Origin: CAUUJV01 sp963545565
Lineage (GTDB): Bacteria; Actinomycetota; Actinomycetes; Actinomycetales; Bifidobacteriaceae
Assembly: GCA_963545565.1 (NCBI GenBank)
Contig: CAUUJV010000016.1
Location: 1-33,557, forward strand
Direction: 5' to 3'
Length of the DNA stretch: 33,557 bases
Positions within the stretch are counted from its first letter, which is position 1. The number at the start of each line of letters is the position of its first letter. Under the pieces are notes generated by a model. That model did no database searches. It saw only the letters and a program-made list of their open reading frames with translations, and was not told the DNA's origin. Shown here piece after piece: positions 25,736-33,557 of the stretch. The translations under genes were made by a program, and so were the position numbers.

Positions 25736-27451
25736 ATGACTGTTCGCCGTGTTATGGGTATTGAAACAGAGTACGCTGTTTCAAATCTTTCTCATTCGCA
25801 TGCAAATCCTGTGCAGCTTTCTTTTGACGTAGTTAATGGGGCGAGCGGGCCGTTTAGCAGTACTATGCGATGGGATTATAGTCATGAAGATCCTGTTAAT
25901 GATGCGCGGGGGCATCGATTAGAACGCGCACGAGCTCACCCAGATATTCTTACGGATGATGTTCAACTGCAGATTACGAATGTTGCGCAGGCTAACGGTT
26001 CTCGAATATACGTTGACCATGCCCATCCAGAATATTCCTCTGCGGAAGTGTGCGATCCCTTTGATGCTGTGATTTACGGGCGCGCCGGCGATATTCTTAT
26101 GCAAAAAGCGGCACAGAAAGCTTCCGCAGTGACAAGCTCAAGAATTTTGCTGTATCGCAATAATGTGGACGGCAAGGGAGCGAGCTGGGGTTCACACGAA
26201 AATTATCAAGTGAAGCGTTCGGTTAATTTTGACTTTCTTTCGAGACTCTTTATGACTTTTGCAGTCAGCAGGCAGATTTTTACTGGCAGTGGAAGAGTTG
26301 GAATTGGTGAAAAAAGTGAGACTGCTGGATTTCAGATTTCTCAGCGTGCTGATTATTTCCACATGAAAGTAGGGTTGCAAACGACTTTTGATCGCCCTAT
26401 TGTCAACACTCGTGATGAGTCGCATTCCACTGATACATGGCGCAGATTCCATGTAATCGTAGGTGATGCGAACCGTATGGATGTACCAGAAGTGCTGAAA
26501 ATTGGCACAACGAGCATGGTGTTGTGGTTAGCTGAGCAGCTTAGCCGGTCTAGTGAGCTTGATCAGTCTAGCCAGTTCAGCCAGTCTGCAGCAGAAAATG
26601 AAGGCAGTAAGTTCAATGATTTGCTTTATTCTGTAGAACTTGCTGACCCTGTGCAAGCTATGCACATTGTTTCACATGATTTAACTCTGCGAGAACCACT
26701 TGCTTTAGAATCAGGTGGAACAACAACGGCTTGGGTGATCCAAGTGAAATTACGAACGGCTGTGTATTCCACAGCGGCTGAAGTATATGGCACTAATTCA
26801 GTGGGGGAACCACTATGGCCGGATGACTCTACGCGGCGCATTATGCAGATGTGGGGCGATGTGCTTGGAGACCTTGCACATGTGGCACACTGTGAAACAG
26901 ATAATGACCGATTGAAATTAGCTGATGAGGCCTCACATATTGAGTGGTTGCTGAAGTGGCAGATTCTGGAGCAGCTACGTAGACGCCGTGGCACGGATTG
27001 GTCGGATGCTCGTTTGAAAGCAGCTGATATTAGCTGGGGGAGCATTGATGATTCGTCTATTTTCAATGCAGTAAAAAAGCGCGCCAAAATTCTATTTACT
27101 AGTGAGCAGATTCAGCATGCAGCGGAAAATCCTCCGGAAGATACACGCGCATGGCTACGCGGGAATCTTGTGCGCGAATTTCCAGAGTTAGTTGCTGCTG
27201 TGACATGGAGCGCGATTACCTTGCGAAATAAGGAGAAACGCCCTGTATTCACTGATTCTGATGCACCCTCTACCAGCAGGGGACAAAGCAGCAACCGCAG
27301 TCATTCGAATTTAAGTACACTAGAGAATACTTTTACCGTGATTCATATGGATAACCCGCTCAAATTCACGCGTGCCGAAATTGGTGATATTCTCTCAGCT
27401 GGCACTACCATAACTACCATAGAAGGTATTAAGAAGGCACTCATTCATTAG
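25736..27451 (+). CDS. dop: Depupylase/Pup deamidase
   Basis: Removes Pup from tagged proteins (and deamidates Pup-GGQ where that form exists). 571 aa, carboxylate-amine ligase fold. Distinguished from PafA by the Dop loop, RWDYSHEDPVNDARG at residues 45-59, and by the nucleophile motif YVDHAHPEYSS with Asp94. Mg/ATP-binding GIETEY (8-13) is also present, as is INGS-like ANGSRIYV. Because Pup here already ends in Glu, deamidation is not needed and depupylation should be its only task (inference). A Ser/Gln-rich insertion lies at about residues 265-290. Good Shine-Dalgarno (AAAGGAGA). It lies 50 nt after arc. Confidence 0.94.
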   Translation: MTVRRVMGIETEYAVSNLSHSHANPVQLSFDVVNGASGPFSSTMRWDYSHEDPVNDARGHRLERARAHPDILTDDVQLQITNVAQANGSRIYVDHAHPEYSSAEVCDPFDAVIYGRAGDILMQKAAQKASAVTSSRILLYRNNVDGKGASWGSHENYQVKRSVNFDFLSRLFMTFAVSRQIFTGSGRVGIGEKSETAGFQISQRADYFHMKVGLQTTFDRPIVNTRDESHSTDTWRRFHVIVGDANRMDVPEVLKIGTTSMVLWLAEQLSRSSELDQSSQFSQSAAENEGSKFNDLLYSVELADPVQAMHIVSHDLTLREPLALESGGTTTAWVIQVKLRTAVYSTAAEVYGTNSVGEPLWPDDSTRRIMQMWGDVLGDLAHVAHCETDNDRLKLADEASHIEWLLKWQILEQLRRRRGTDWSDARLKAADISWGSIDDSSIFNAVKKRAKILFTSEQIQHAAENPPEDTRAWLRGNLVREFPELVAAVTWSAITLRNKEKRPVFTDSDAPSTSRGQSSNRSHSNLSTLENTFTVIHMDNPLKFTRAEIGDILSAGTTITTIEGIKKALIH

Positions 27452-27475
27452 TGATATGGTCAGTAACCGTATCAC
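27451..27475 (+). promoter_or_regulatory. Hairpin in the dop-IMPase-like gap
   Basis: GTGATATGGT (27451-27460) pairs with ACCGTATCAC (27466-27475) through ten base pairs, one of them G-U, around a 5-nt loop. It begins at the last base of the dop stop codon. No T run follows, so an mRNA-processing or regulatory role is more likely than termination. It contains TAACCGTAT, which recurs at 28398-28406. Confidence 0.5.
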
Positions 27476-27535
27476 GGACATGCAAAGCTGAGACAAAGAT
27501 GAGATAAAACTGAGGTATGGAGGATTAAGGTTTTT

Positions 27536-28384
27536 ATGGAACTTCAACAGCTCGCTCAAGCAGTTGTGCAAGTAGCGATTGATGCTGGGCAACACGCTCT
27601 TCAAGAGCAAACAACCCCTCATGTTCTGAAAAGTGTTGATGGAGCTCAAAACACCAGCTCACAATTTACTGCCGACGTAGATGACACTCTTGTACGCTAT
27701 TGCCGCGAAAAGGTAACGCAAATTGATCCTCTCAATGGTTTTTGGGAGGAAGCAAATCCGGATGACCGCATAGCAGGGAATCGATACTGGTCTATTGGGC
27801 GCATTGATGGTGCGATAAATTATATGCGTAATATGCCGGAGTGGACTATCACAATTTCAGTGATCGAAGTTATTAATAATATGTATGAAGTAGCACCCAT
27901 ACTTGGCGTGGTGCATGCTCCTGCTTTGGGATTGACATACTTGGCGGCGCGAGGAGCTGGTGCAATCCGTATTCGCCGCACACCAATTGGTGACAAGCGT
28001 GAAGCAATTATGCCCTCAACTCAGGCTCAGCTCGAAGGGTCAGTGGTGTGCTTTGGAATGTCATATTTTTCTGAAGAATCTTTGCGTGCTTTGAAGACGG
28101 TAGCAGCGATTGCAGGAAAGCCGGCAGATATTAAGCGTGTTGGCCCTGCTTCTTTGGACTTGTGCAAGGTGGCAGATGGAACGTACGACGCATATTTCGA
28201 GCCTGCTCTACATTCGTGGGATATTCCAGGTGTTTCCGCTGCAACTGTTGTGGTGTGGGAAGCGCAGGGGAGCTTACGTCAGTGGGACGGAAACGCTATT
28301 GACTGGTTCCGTAGCAACAATGTAGTGGCATCTAACGGGCAGATTATTGACGAGTTACGCCCTTATCTGGTTGACACTGAATAA
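27536..28384 (+). CDS. Inositol monophosphatase-family protein with degenerate metal site
   Basis: 282 aa with the IMPase fold: FTADVDDTLVRY (44-55), an EE pair (71-72) where the third metal ligand normally sits, RVGPASLDLCKVADGTYDAY (201-220), and the late HSWDIPG with W228-D229. The central metal motif, usually W-x-x-DPIDGT-x-NF, reads Y-W-S-I-G88-R-I-D-G-A93-I-N-Y: the first Asp is Gly and the catalytic Thr is Ala. It may therefore have lost the classic Mg-dependent phosphatase activity or changed function; that is inference. It sits inside the pupylation cluster, 84 nt after dop and 92 nt before pup. Start ATG 27536 has GGAGGATT upstream. Histidinol-phosphatase and bisphosphate nucleotidase are family alternatives. 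Confidence 0.85.
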   Translation: MELQQLAQAVVQVAIDAGQHALQEQTTPHVLKSVDGAQNTSSQFTADVDDTLVRYCREKVTQIDPLNGFWEEANPDDRIAGNRYWSIGRIDGAINYMRNMPEWTITISVIEVINNMYEVAPILGVVHAPALGLTYLAARGAGAIRIRRTPIGDKREAIMPSTQAQLEGSVVCFGMSYFSEESLRALKTVAAIAGKPADIKRVGPASLDLCKVADGTYDAYFEPALHSWDIPGVSAATVVVWEAQGSLRQWDGNAIDWFRSNNVVASNGQIIDELRPYLVDTE

Positions 28385-28390
28385 TCAATA

Positions 28391-28411
28391 ATCTCAATAA
28401 CCGTATGAGAT
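28391..28411 (+). promoter_or_regulatory. Inverted repeat upstream of pup, sharing TAACCGTAT with the gap before the IMPase-like gene
   Basis: ATCTCA (28391-28396) and TGAGAT (28406-28411) flank TAACCGTAT (28398-28406), the same 9-mer as at 27464-27472. CACGGA follows both copies, 8 nt further away here. The position 66 nt before the pup ATG allows a promoter or binding site. Function unknown. Confidence 0.4.
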
Positions 28412-28476
28412 GAACACGGAGCCAGCCTAAGCCCAGACATAAGTATTGAATTTAATAGATTATAAGGGAGCGGAAA

Positions 28477-28713
28477 ATGCCTCAGGAATTTGCGCAGGAG
28501 CGATTTGCTCAGGAACAAATCACGCAACAATCAGAAGGTTCAGAAAGCACGGAAGGAACGATCAGTGCTGAAGCATCTCAGAACCAGGCTCATACTGTTG
28601 ATTTTGAATCTTTGGATGACAATCTAGATTCTGTTCTTGACGATATTGAGGCAGCTCTGGAAACTAATGCTGAGGAATACGTACAGGGCTTTGTGCAAAA
28701 AGGCGGCGAGTAA
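28477..28713 (+). CDS. pup: Prokaryotic ubiquitin-like protein Pup
   Basis: Small intrinsically disordered tag joined by PafA to target lysines. 78 aa, longer than the usual 60-70. The C-terminal region is canonical: a helix-forming DDNLDSVLDDIEAALETNAE, then EYVQGFVQKGGE. It ends in Gly-Gly-Glu, the ligation-ready form, so Dop deamidation is unnecessary. The N-terminal part is Gln/Glu-rich with a small duplication (EFAQERFAQEQ). Strong AAGGGA upstream of ATG 28477. pafA starts 2 nt after its stop, so the two are likely translated together. Confidence 0.96.
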   Translation: MPQEFAQERFAQEQITQQSEGSESTEGTISAEASQNQAHTVDFESLDDNLDSVLDDIEAALETNAEEYVQGFVQKGGE

Positions 28714-28715
28714 AG

Positions 28716-30308
28716 ATGCCACAGCTGCGTGATACCAGTCTCGATAGTAGTGATGTGAGACTTCGCACACGCAAAGCCGAGGAACAGCATCCGTATCGAC
28801 GTATTTTTGGTGTAGAAACTGAATATGGCGTTTCCGTAACTAATGCTGAGAAGAATATCGATTCTAGTCATGCTGCAATGGCAATGTTTGCGCCAGTAGT
28901 ATCGCGCTCACGCTCAACGAATACTTATCTCACCAATGGATCGCGTCTTTACTTGGATGTGGGATCTCATCCTGAGTATGCGACCGCCGAAGCTTTGACT
29001 CCAACTGAAGCAGTAGAACAGGATGCAGCAGGTGAAAGCATTATGCGCAAGTTTGCTCTCGATGCGCAGAGTCAAATTCGTGAGACTCATGGTAAAAACA
29101 GCACAATCCACCTATTCAAAAACAATGTAGATAGTCAAGGTAATTCTTTCGGCTGCCATGAGAATTACCTTTTGCGCCGCTTTGTATCGTTAAAAACATT
29201 GCATAATCAGCTCATTCCATTCTTAGTGACGCGTCAAATCTTCGCTGGGGCGGGCAGAGTTCGTGAAGACGGTAGTTTTGAGATTTCTCAACGTGCAGAT
29301 TTTCTTGATGACACGATTTCCAGTGCTACCACGCGTTCTCGTCCTATGATTAACACTCGCGATGAGCCTCATGCAGATTCAGATATTTTTCGGCGTCTGC
29401 ATGTGATTGTTGGCGATTCAAACCGTTCTCAAACCGTTACTTGGATGAAACTGGTTACTACGCATCTCGTGCTGTGCGTGATTGAAGATGTGGCTCGTGC
29501 CAATGAAGCGCATGCCTCTGGTGAAACTATTGTCAATCCATTTGAAGGGCTAGAGCTAGCAGATCCAAGTTCTGCTATTAAAATCATTAGTTCAGATTTG
29601 ACTGGCTCTGCGCGCATCGAAACAGTAGGCAGAGGGATGCTTACAGCTGCGCAAATTCAGAGGGCGTATTTTAATGCTGTCAGCCAGTTCTGTAAGCACC
29701 ATGAGAGTAGCATGGATTCGGTTTTGCCAAATTATCAGCGGGTGCTTGATTTGTGGGAACAGGCAATTAATTCCATGGAGTCTGGGAATTGGAAAGCTCT
29801 TACCACATGGGTTGATTGGGCTGCAAAATATTCGATTATTCATGCGACGATTACTCGTGCACAGGCTCGTACGCAAACACATAATTCTGGGGATGTTGAA
29901 TCTGCGCATACATCTGCATCTGCTTACAGTCCGTCACTGATTATGCGTTTGCGACAAATTGATATGGATTATCACGACGTTGCGAATGGGCATGTTTATG
30001 AAACTCTTGCTGCTCGGTCTGGCATGATGAAAATTTGTTCTGAGCAGCGTATTGAGCATGCTGTAGACTATCCGCCGACGGGAACTCGGGCTCATTTGCG
30101 TGGTGATTTCGTGCGGCAGGCTTTGCATCATAATGCTCCATGGTCTTGCGATTGGACTCGTATCAGCGTAGGCACACCAACAAGCGCAACGTGTGATCTT
30201 TTAGACCCCTTTATTGATGAACCAGACGCTTCATATGCAGCTGTTTGCGCGGCATTGACTGAGAATTGCATGCATTGCTCTACATCTCAAGATTTATTTG
30301 CTATATGA
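28716..30308 (+). CDS. pafA: Pup-protein ligase
   Basis: Joins the C-terminal Glu of Pup to substrate lysines using ATP. 530 aa. ATP/Mg motif GVETEYG (32-38), catalytic Asp81 in LYLDVGSHPEYAT, FKNNVDSQGNSFGCHENY for ATP, and INTRDEPHAD. It lacks the Dop loop, which separates it from dop at 25736. The N-terminus carries about 28 residues before RRIFGVETEYG that most PafA proteins lack, with no internal Met to shorten it. Starts 2 nt after the pup stop. A long inverted repeat follows it at 30316-30360. Confidence 0.96.
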   Translation: MPQLRDTSLDSSDVRLRTRKAEEQHPYRRIFGVETEYGVSVTNAEKNIDSSHAAMAMFAPVVSRSRSTNTYLTNGSRLYLDVGSHPEYATAEALTPTEAVEQDAAGESIMRKFALDAQSQIRETHGKNSTIHLFKNNVDSQGNSFGCHENYLLRRFVSLKTLHNQLIPFLVTRQIFAGAGRVREDGSFEISQRADFLDDTISSATTRSRPMINTRDEPHADSDIFRRLHVIVGDSNRSQTVTWMKLVTTHLVLCVIEDVARANEAHASGETIVNPFEGLELADPSSAIKIISSDLTGSARIETVGRGMLTAAQIQRAYFNAVSQFCKHHESSMDSVLPNYQRVLDLWEQAINSMESGNWKALTTWVDWAAKYSIIHATITRAQARTQTHNSGDVESAHTSASAYSPSLIMRLRQIDMDYHDVANGHVYETLAARSGMMKICSEQRIEHAVDYPPTGTRAHLRGDFVRQALHHNAPWSCDWTRISVGTPTSATCDLLDPFIDEPDASYAAVCAALTENCMHCSTSQDLFAI

Positions 30309-30315
30309 GCATATC

Positions 30316-30360
30316 TGTGTACCTGTCAAATTACGGAATAGAGTCTTTGATAGGTATATA
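30316..30360 (+). promoter_or_regulatory. Long imperfect hairpin after pafA
   Basis: Arms at 30316-30330 and 30346-30360 form 15 base pairs with a few G-U pairs (core ACCTGTCAAA with TTTGATAGGT), loop 15 nt, starting 8 nt after the pafA stop. No T run follows. It could end or stabilise the pup-pafA transcript, or bind a protein near the start of the restriction gene. Confidence 0.45.
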
Positions 30361-30490
30361 CGATTTAGTGTTGCAGCATATACCATTCCTCAGATTGAGA
30401 CTAGCGTTCTGCTGCTAGACTATGAAATCGGTTGGATACGCACGCTTTGTGTGCATTCTTATAGACCGAGACTGTGGGAGTGGAACTGAC

Positions 30491-30994
30491 ATGAGTGATA
30501 TGAGCGATAACGATGTGAATGGCGCAGACGTATCTGTAACAACTCGTTTTGAACAAGTTCTCACAGCTATTGAAGAGCTCCCTGCCGTGAAGAACAATGT
30601 TTCAGGTAGTCGCAATCAAAGGATGCGTGGCACAGCCTTTGAGCAGGCGTGTAAGTTTTACTTGGAAAACGAGTCATCTTACTCCACACAGTTTCGACAC
30701 GTATGGATGTGGGAAAATTCTGGCAACCCCCTCAAGCAGAAGACAACAATAAAAGGTGATACTGGTGTCGATCTCGTCGCGCAGGACAATCATGGAGAAT
30801 ACTGGTCCATACAATGCAAATATTTTGATCCGGATGCGCAGCTGAGCTATAAAGAAGTTTCTACATTCCTCTCTACCAGCGATATGTTGGGGGTACCCCA
30901 TACACACCAGATATTGATAACGACTGCGGGAGAACTTTCCGAGACTCTCGTGGCGAATCTGCAAAAGCGGGGGTGCAATCCTCATCGGCAATGA
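30491..30994 (+). pseudogene. Restriction-modification enzyme (type ISP, LlaBIII-like), N-terminal Mrr-like nuclease piece
   Basis: First part of a broken single-chain restriction enzyme. Nuclease domain of the PD-(D/E)xK / Mrr type: FEQACKFYL with Glu51, KGDTGVDLVAQ with Asp94, and the S-I-Q108-C-K110 motif. The reading frame is lost at G5 (30969-30973); with four G it would continue as KRGAILIGNDELDDPF straight into the helicase piece. As written, it stops at 30992-30994. ATG 30491 was chosen for GGGAG at 30477-30481 over an in-frame ATG at 30422. It lies 182 nt after pafA. Confidence 0.85.
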
Positions 30995-33428
30995 TGAACT
31001 TGATGATCCATTCTTGGATTGGAGCCCCTTTATTGGTATTGATGCTGGGCATCGCAAGATATTTGAACCTCGTCCGCATCAGGAGCGTGCTATTGAAGAT
31101 TGCCTCACAGGTTTTGAAACAGCAGATCGCGGCAAACTCATTATGGCATGTGGAACGGGTAAGACGCTGACATCATTGAGATTTGCGGAGAGGATGCGTC
31201 AACACCGTGATTCTGCAGATCCACAGCAGAAGAATCAGCCGTATCGCGTACTGTTTCTGGCACCTTCCATTGCTTTAGTTTCTCAATCATTCCACTATTG
31301 GGCGCAGCAGTCCAGAGAGAAAATTGCCTCTTTCGTTGTGTGCTCCGATACGACGGCAAATAAGAATGACTCGGACGAGTTTGAAGACACTGTTCTCGAT
31401 ATCGGTTTTCCGACTACGACTGATCCCAACCTCTTACTTAGTCATATGAAAGTTGGTGAATTAAATCGTGGACTAACTGTTGTTTTCTCCACGTATCAGT
31501 CAATTGATACCACCATTGAGGCGCAGAAGTTGGGTATGCCCGCTTTTGATCTGGTGATTTGTGATGAGGCGCATCGTACTGCCGGTGTAGGGGATAAACG
31601 GGGTGAAGCATCCGCTTTCGTTAAAATCCATGATGAGAATCTGATTCATGCGAAGAAACGTCTGTATATGACTGCAACTCCGCGCGTCTACTCAGCGAAT
31701 GCTCAAAGTAAGGTGCAGCAGAATGATTTTCGTGCATTTTCAATGGACGATGAGAAAGTTTTTGGCTCAGAGTTCCATCGTTTGAAATTCGGAACAGCAG
31801 TAGCAGAAGGAATTTTAACGGATTATCGTGTTTTAGTTCTGGGAATTCCCGAATCTCAGGGCAAAGAGTTGAGCTCGCAAATGACTCAGCAGGTGCATCT
31901 GAATAAGAAGTTTGCACAATACAATCAGACACTATCTCGTAAAACAACCAAAGAAGCCAGCCGACAAAACACTCAGCGTAAGCTTGATGAGCTGAAAATA
32001 CGAGCTAGAAACATGGCATCAAAGATCGTTGGTGCTTGGGATGGCTTAATGACCAGAGGTGAACATACTGCAGCTCCTGTGCACCAAATTAATACCGGTT
32101 TGGGAGAACAAGTACAATTTGCTTTGCTGAATGGGTATGAGAGTGCGGAGTTAAAGGATAATCAGTCTGAAAATCTGCAGAACTCAATGCATACCGCAGT
32201 AGCATTTACTCGCACCATTGATGATTCTATTGATTTGTCTGAGGGATTCAGCGATGTTGTTGCTGAATATATTTCGTCTTCAAAGAATAAGAATAAAGCT
32301 ACGGAGCTTCCCTCTGAAATTGTTCCTGAAGTTAAACATGTTGACGGTTCTATGTCTTCGCGAGAACGTAAGAACCTGCTGAGTTGGCTGGCGGATCGTA
32401 GCGATAAAGACGGATGCCGTATTCTGAGCAATGCTAAGTGCCTCACCGAAGGTGTGGATTTGCCGCTACTTGATGCTGTTATCTTCTTCCAACCGCGTAA
32501 ATCCCAAGTGGACATAATCCAGGCAGTTGGGCGAGTGATGCGTAAGGCAGATAGCAAGAGGTATGGGTATGTGATTCTTCCTGTTGTTGTACCCGATGCT
32601 GCTAATCCTGACGATATCCTCTCACAGTCCGACTTTTCTACTGTATGGGAGATTTTGCAGGCACTACGTTCTCACGATGAACGACTAGATGCGCGCATTA
32701 ACACGCTGAGTCTGCACAGATCTGAGGAACAGAAGAAACGTCGCCGCACGAGCACCCCTTCATCACGTGTGAACGGTGGAGTAGATCAGGATACAGCGTG
32801 GAATGGTCTGTCTCGTAGTGACAAGACACAAGGTACTAAACGTTCAGCCTATCAAGGTGTTATCGATGACGATTTGTCTGAGGGAATTCAGGCACAGATT
32901 GTCAAGAAGTGCGGTGACACTGCTTACTGGGATGATTGGGCAGACTCTATTGCAGCAATTGCTAAGAAAACTAAAGAGATTATTACTGACAAAGTGGCTA
33001 ATGACGAATCAGTAAGCGGTGAATTCCAAGCCTTCCTTAAAGGCTTAAGAGATACGCTCAATCCGGGAATAAGCTCGGATGAGGCTATTGGCATGCTGTC
33101 ACAGCATATTTTGACTGCTCCTTTTTTTGATGCTCTGTTTGGCACACAAAAGGATGCTCAAGGTAGAACCTTTGTGGAAAATAACCCGGTATCTCAGGCA
33201 CTTAAACCGATTACCGAGTTGCTCCAACCATCGATTGACGCCGTCGATACCACACATGAGTTAGATAGGCTGTATGCTCAGGTGAGAATTTCTGCACAGG
33301 CTGTACAACAAGATGAAACTGCGCGGCAGAGACTGGTGCGCAATCTGTATGAGTCTTTCTTTAAGAATGCTTTCCCAGATGATTCACAGAAGCTGGGAAT
33401 CGTTTATACGCCAAAGGAAGTTGTTTGA
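30974..33428 (+). pseudogene. Restriction-modification enzyme, central DEAH helicase piece
   Basis: Continuation of the same protein in the next frame; an independent start at ATG 31014 is possible but not expected. Superfamily 2 translocase motifs: ACGTGKT (45-51 counting from 31014), FLAPSIALVSQS, VICDEAHRT (181-189), MTATPRVYS (219-227), LTEGVDLPLLDAVIFF (477-492) and QAVGRVMR (503-510). A long coupler follows. In type ISP enzymes this motor pulls DNA until two enzymes collide and cut. The frame is lost again at the T run 33424-33426: with two T instead of three, EVV continues into DYILHAVDE of the methylase part. As written it ends at a TGA at 33426-33428. Confidence 0.88.
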
Positions 33429-33557
33429 CTATATTCTTCACGCTGTGGACGAAGCGCTGAGGCGGCATTTTGGCAGCAGTCTTGCCGATGATGGTGTAAC
33501 TATACTTGATCCATTCACAGGTACTGGCACTTTTATTGTTGAGTTGCTGCGTTCTGG
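33427..33557 (+). pseudogene. Restriction-modification enzyme, start of N6-adenine methylase piece (cut by window end)
   Basis: Third frame of the same gene, running off the window. Motif X straddles the junction (YTPKEVV before it, DYILHAV after it), followed by the SAM-binding motif I ILDPFTGTGTF. This gives the order nuclease, helicase, methylase, as in LlaBIII/LlaGI-type single-chain enzymes; the target-recognition domain should lie beyond the window. A self-protecting methylase in a broken frame would be inactive unless the frame is restored. Confidence 0.8.

Overview
The window carries part of a bacterial chromosome from the Actinobacteria, most likely a low-GC member of the Bifidobacteriaceae (an Alloscardovia- or Gardnerella-like organism). 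The reasons are: the actinobacterial core order rpoZ-metK-priA(Walker-less)-HAD phosphatase-fmt-rsmB; a complete pupylation cassette (arc-dop-pup-pafA) with no 20S proteasome genes beside it; a Pup that already ends in GGE; and an AT-rich base composition. The genus is an inference; ilvD argues somewhat for Alloscardovia over Gardnerella.

Layout. (1) 1-2243: the 3' two thirds of a 23S rRNA gene, a short spacer, a 5S rRNA gene and a hairpin terminator. (2) 2459-4115: a PyrF-like protein whose catalytic Lys/Asp pair is missing, followed by guanylate kinase. (3) 4219-7365: an osmoprotectant (glycine betaine/choline type) ABC transporter operon, with intact permeases but a frameshifted binding protein and ATPase. 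(4) 7418-15912: an accessory block with a quinone-oxidoreductase-like MDR, a four-gene minus-strand unit (ABC-2 exporter ATPase, permease, TetR regulator, 5-formyl-THF cyclo-ligase), a divergent NAD-dependent epimerase, ilvD on the minus strand, and a divergent aldo/keto reductase. This block and the transporter separate gmk from rpoZ, which are neighbours in many actinobacteria. (5) 16016-23269: housekeeping genes rpoZ, metK, priA, HAD phosphatase, fmt and rsmB, closely spaced and partly overlapping. (6) 23247-23942: serB on the minus strand, tail-to-tail with rsmB. (7) 24069-30308: the pupylation cluster arc-dop-(IMPase-like)-pup-pafA. (8) 30491 to the window end: a single-chain (type ISP / LlaBIII-like) restriction-modification enzyme, broken by two frameshifts and cut by the window edge.

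How the genes work together. Dop/PafA/Pup/ARC form a protein-tagging and unfolding system; ARC lacks a visible C-terminal proteasome-docking tail, so tagged proteins may be unfolded without being degraded by a proteasome. An inositol-monophosphatase-fold gene with a broken metal-binding motif lies inside this cluster, and the gaps on both sides of it share a TAACCGTAT element inside inverted repeats. All reading-frame breaks in the window fall in two accessory loci (osmoprotectant transporter and restriction enzyme), mostly at short homopolymers, while about twenty other genes are intact. That pattern fits real decay or frame switching of dispensable genes, but sequencing error at homopolymers cannot be excluded.
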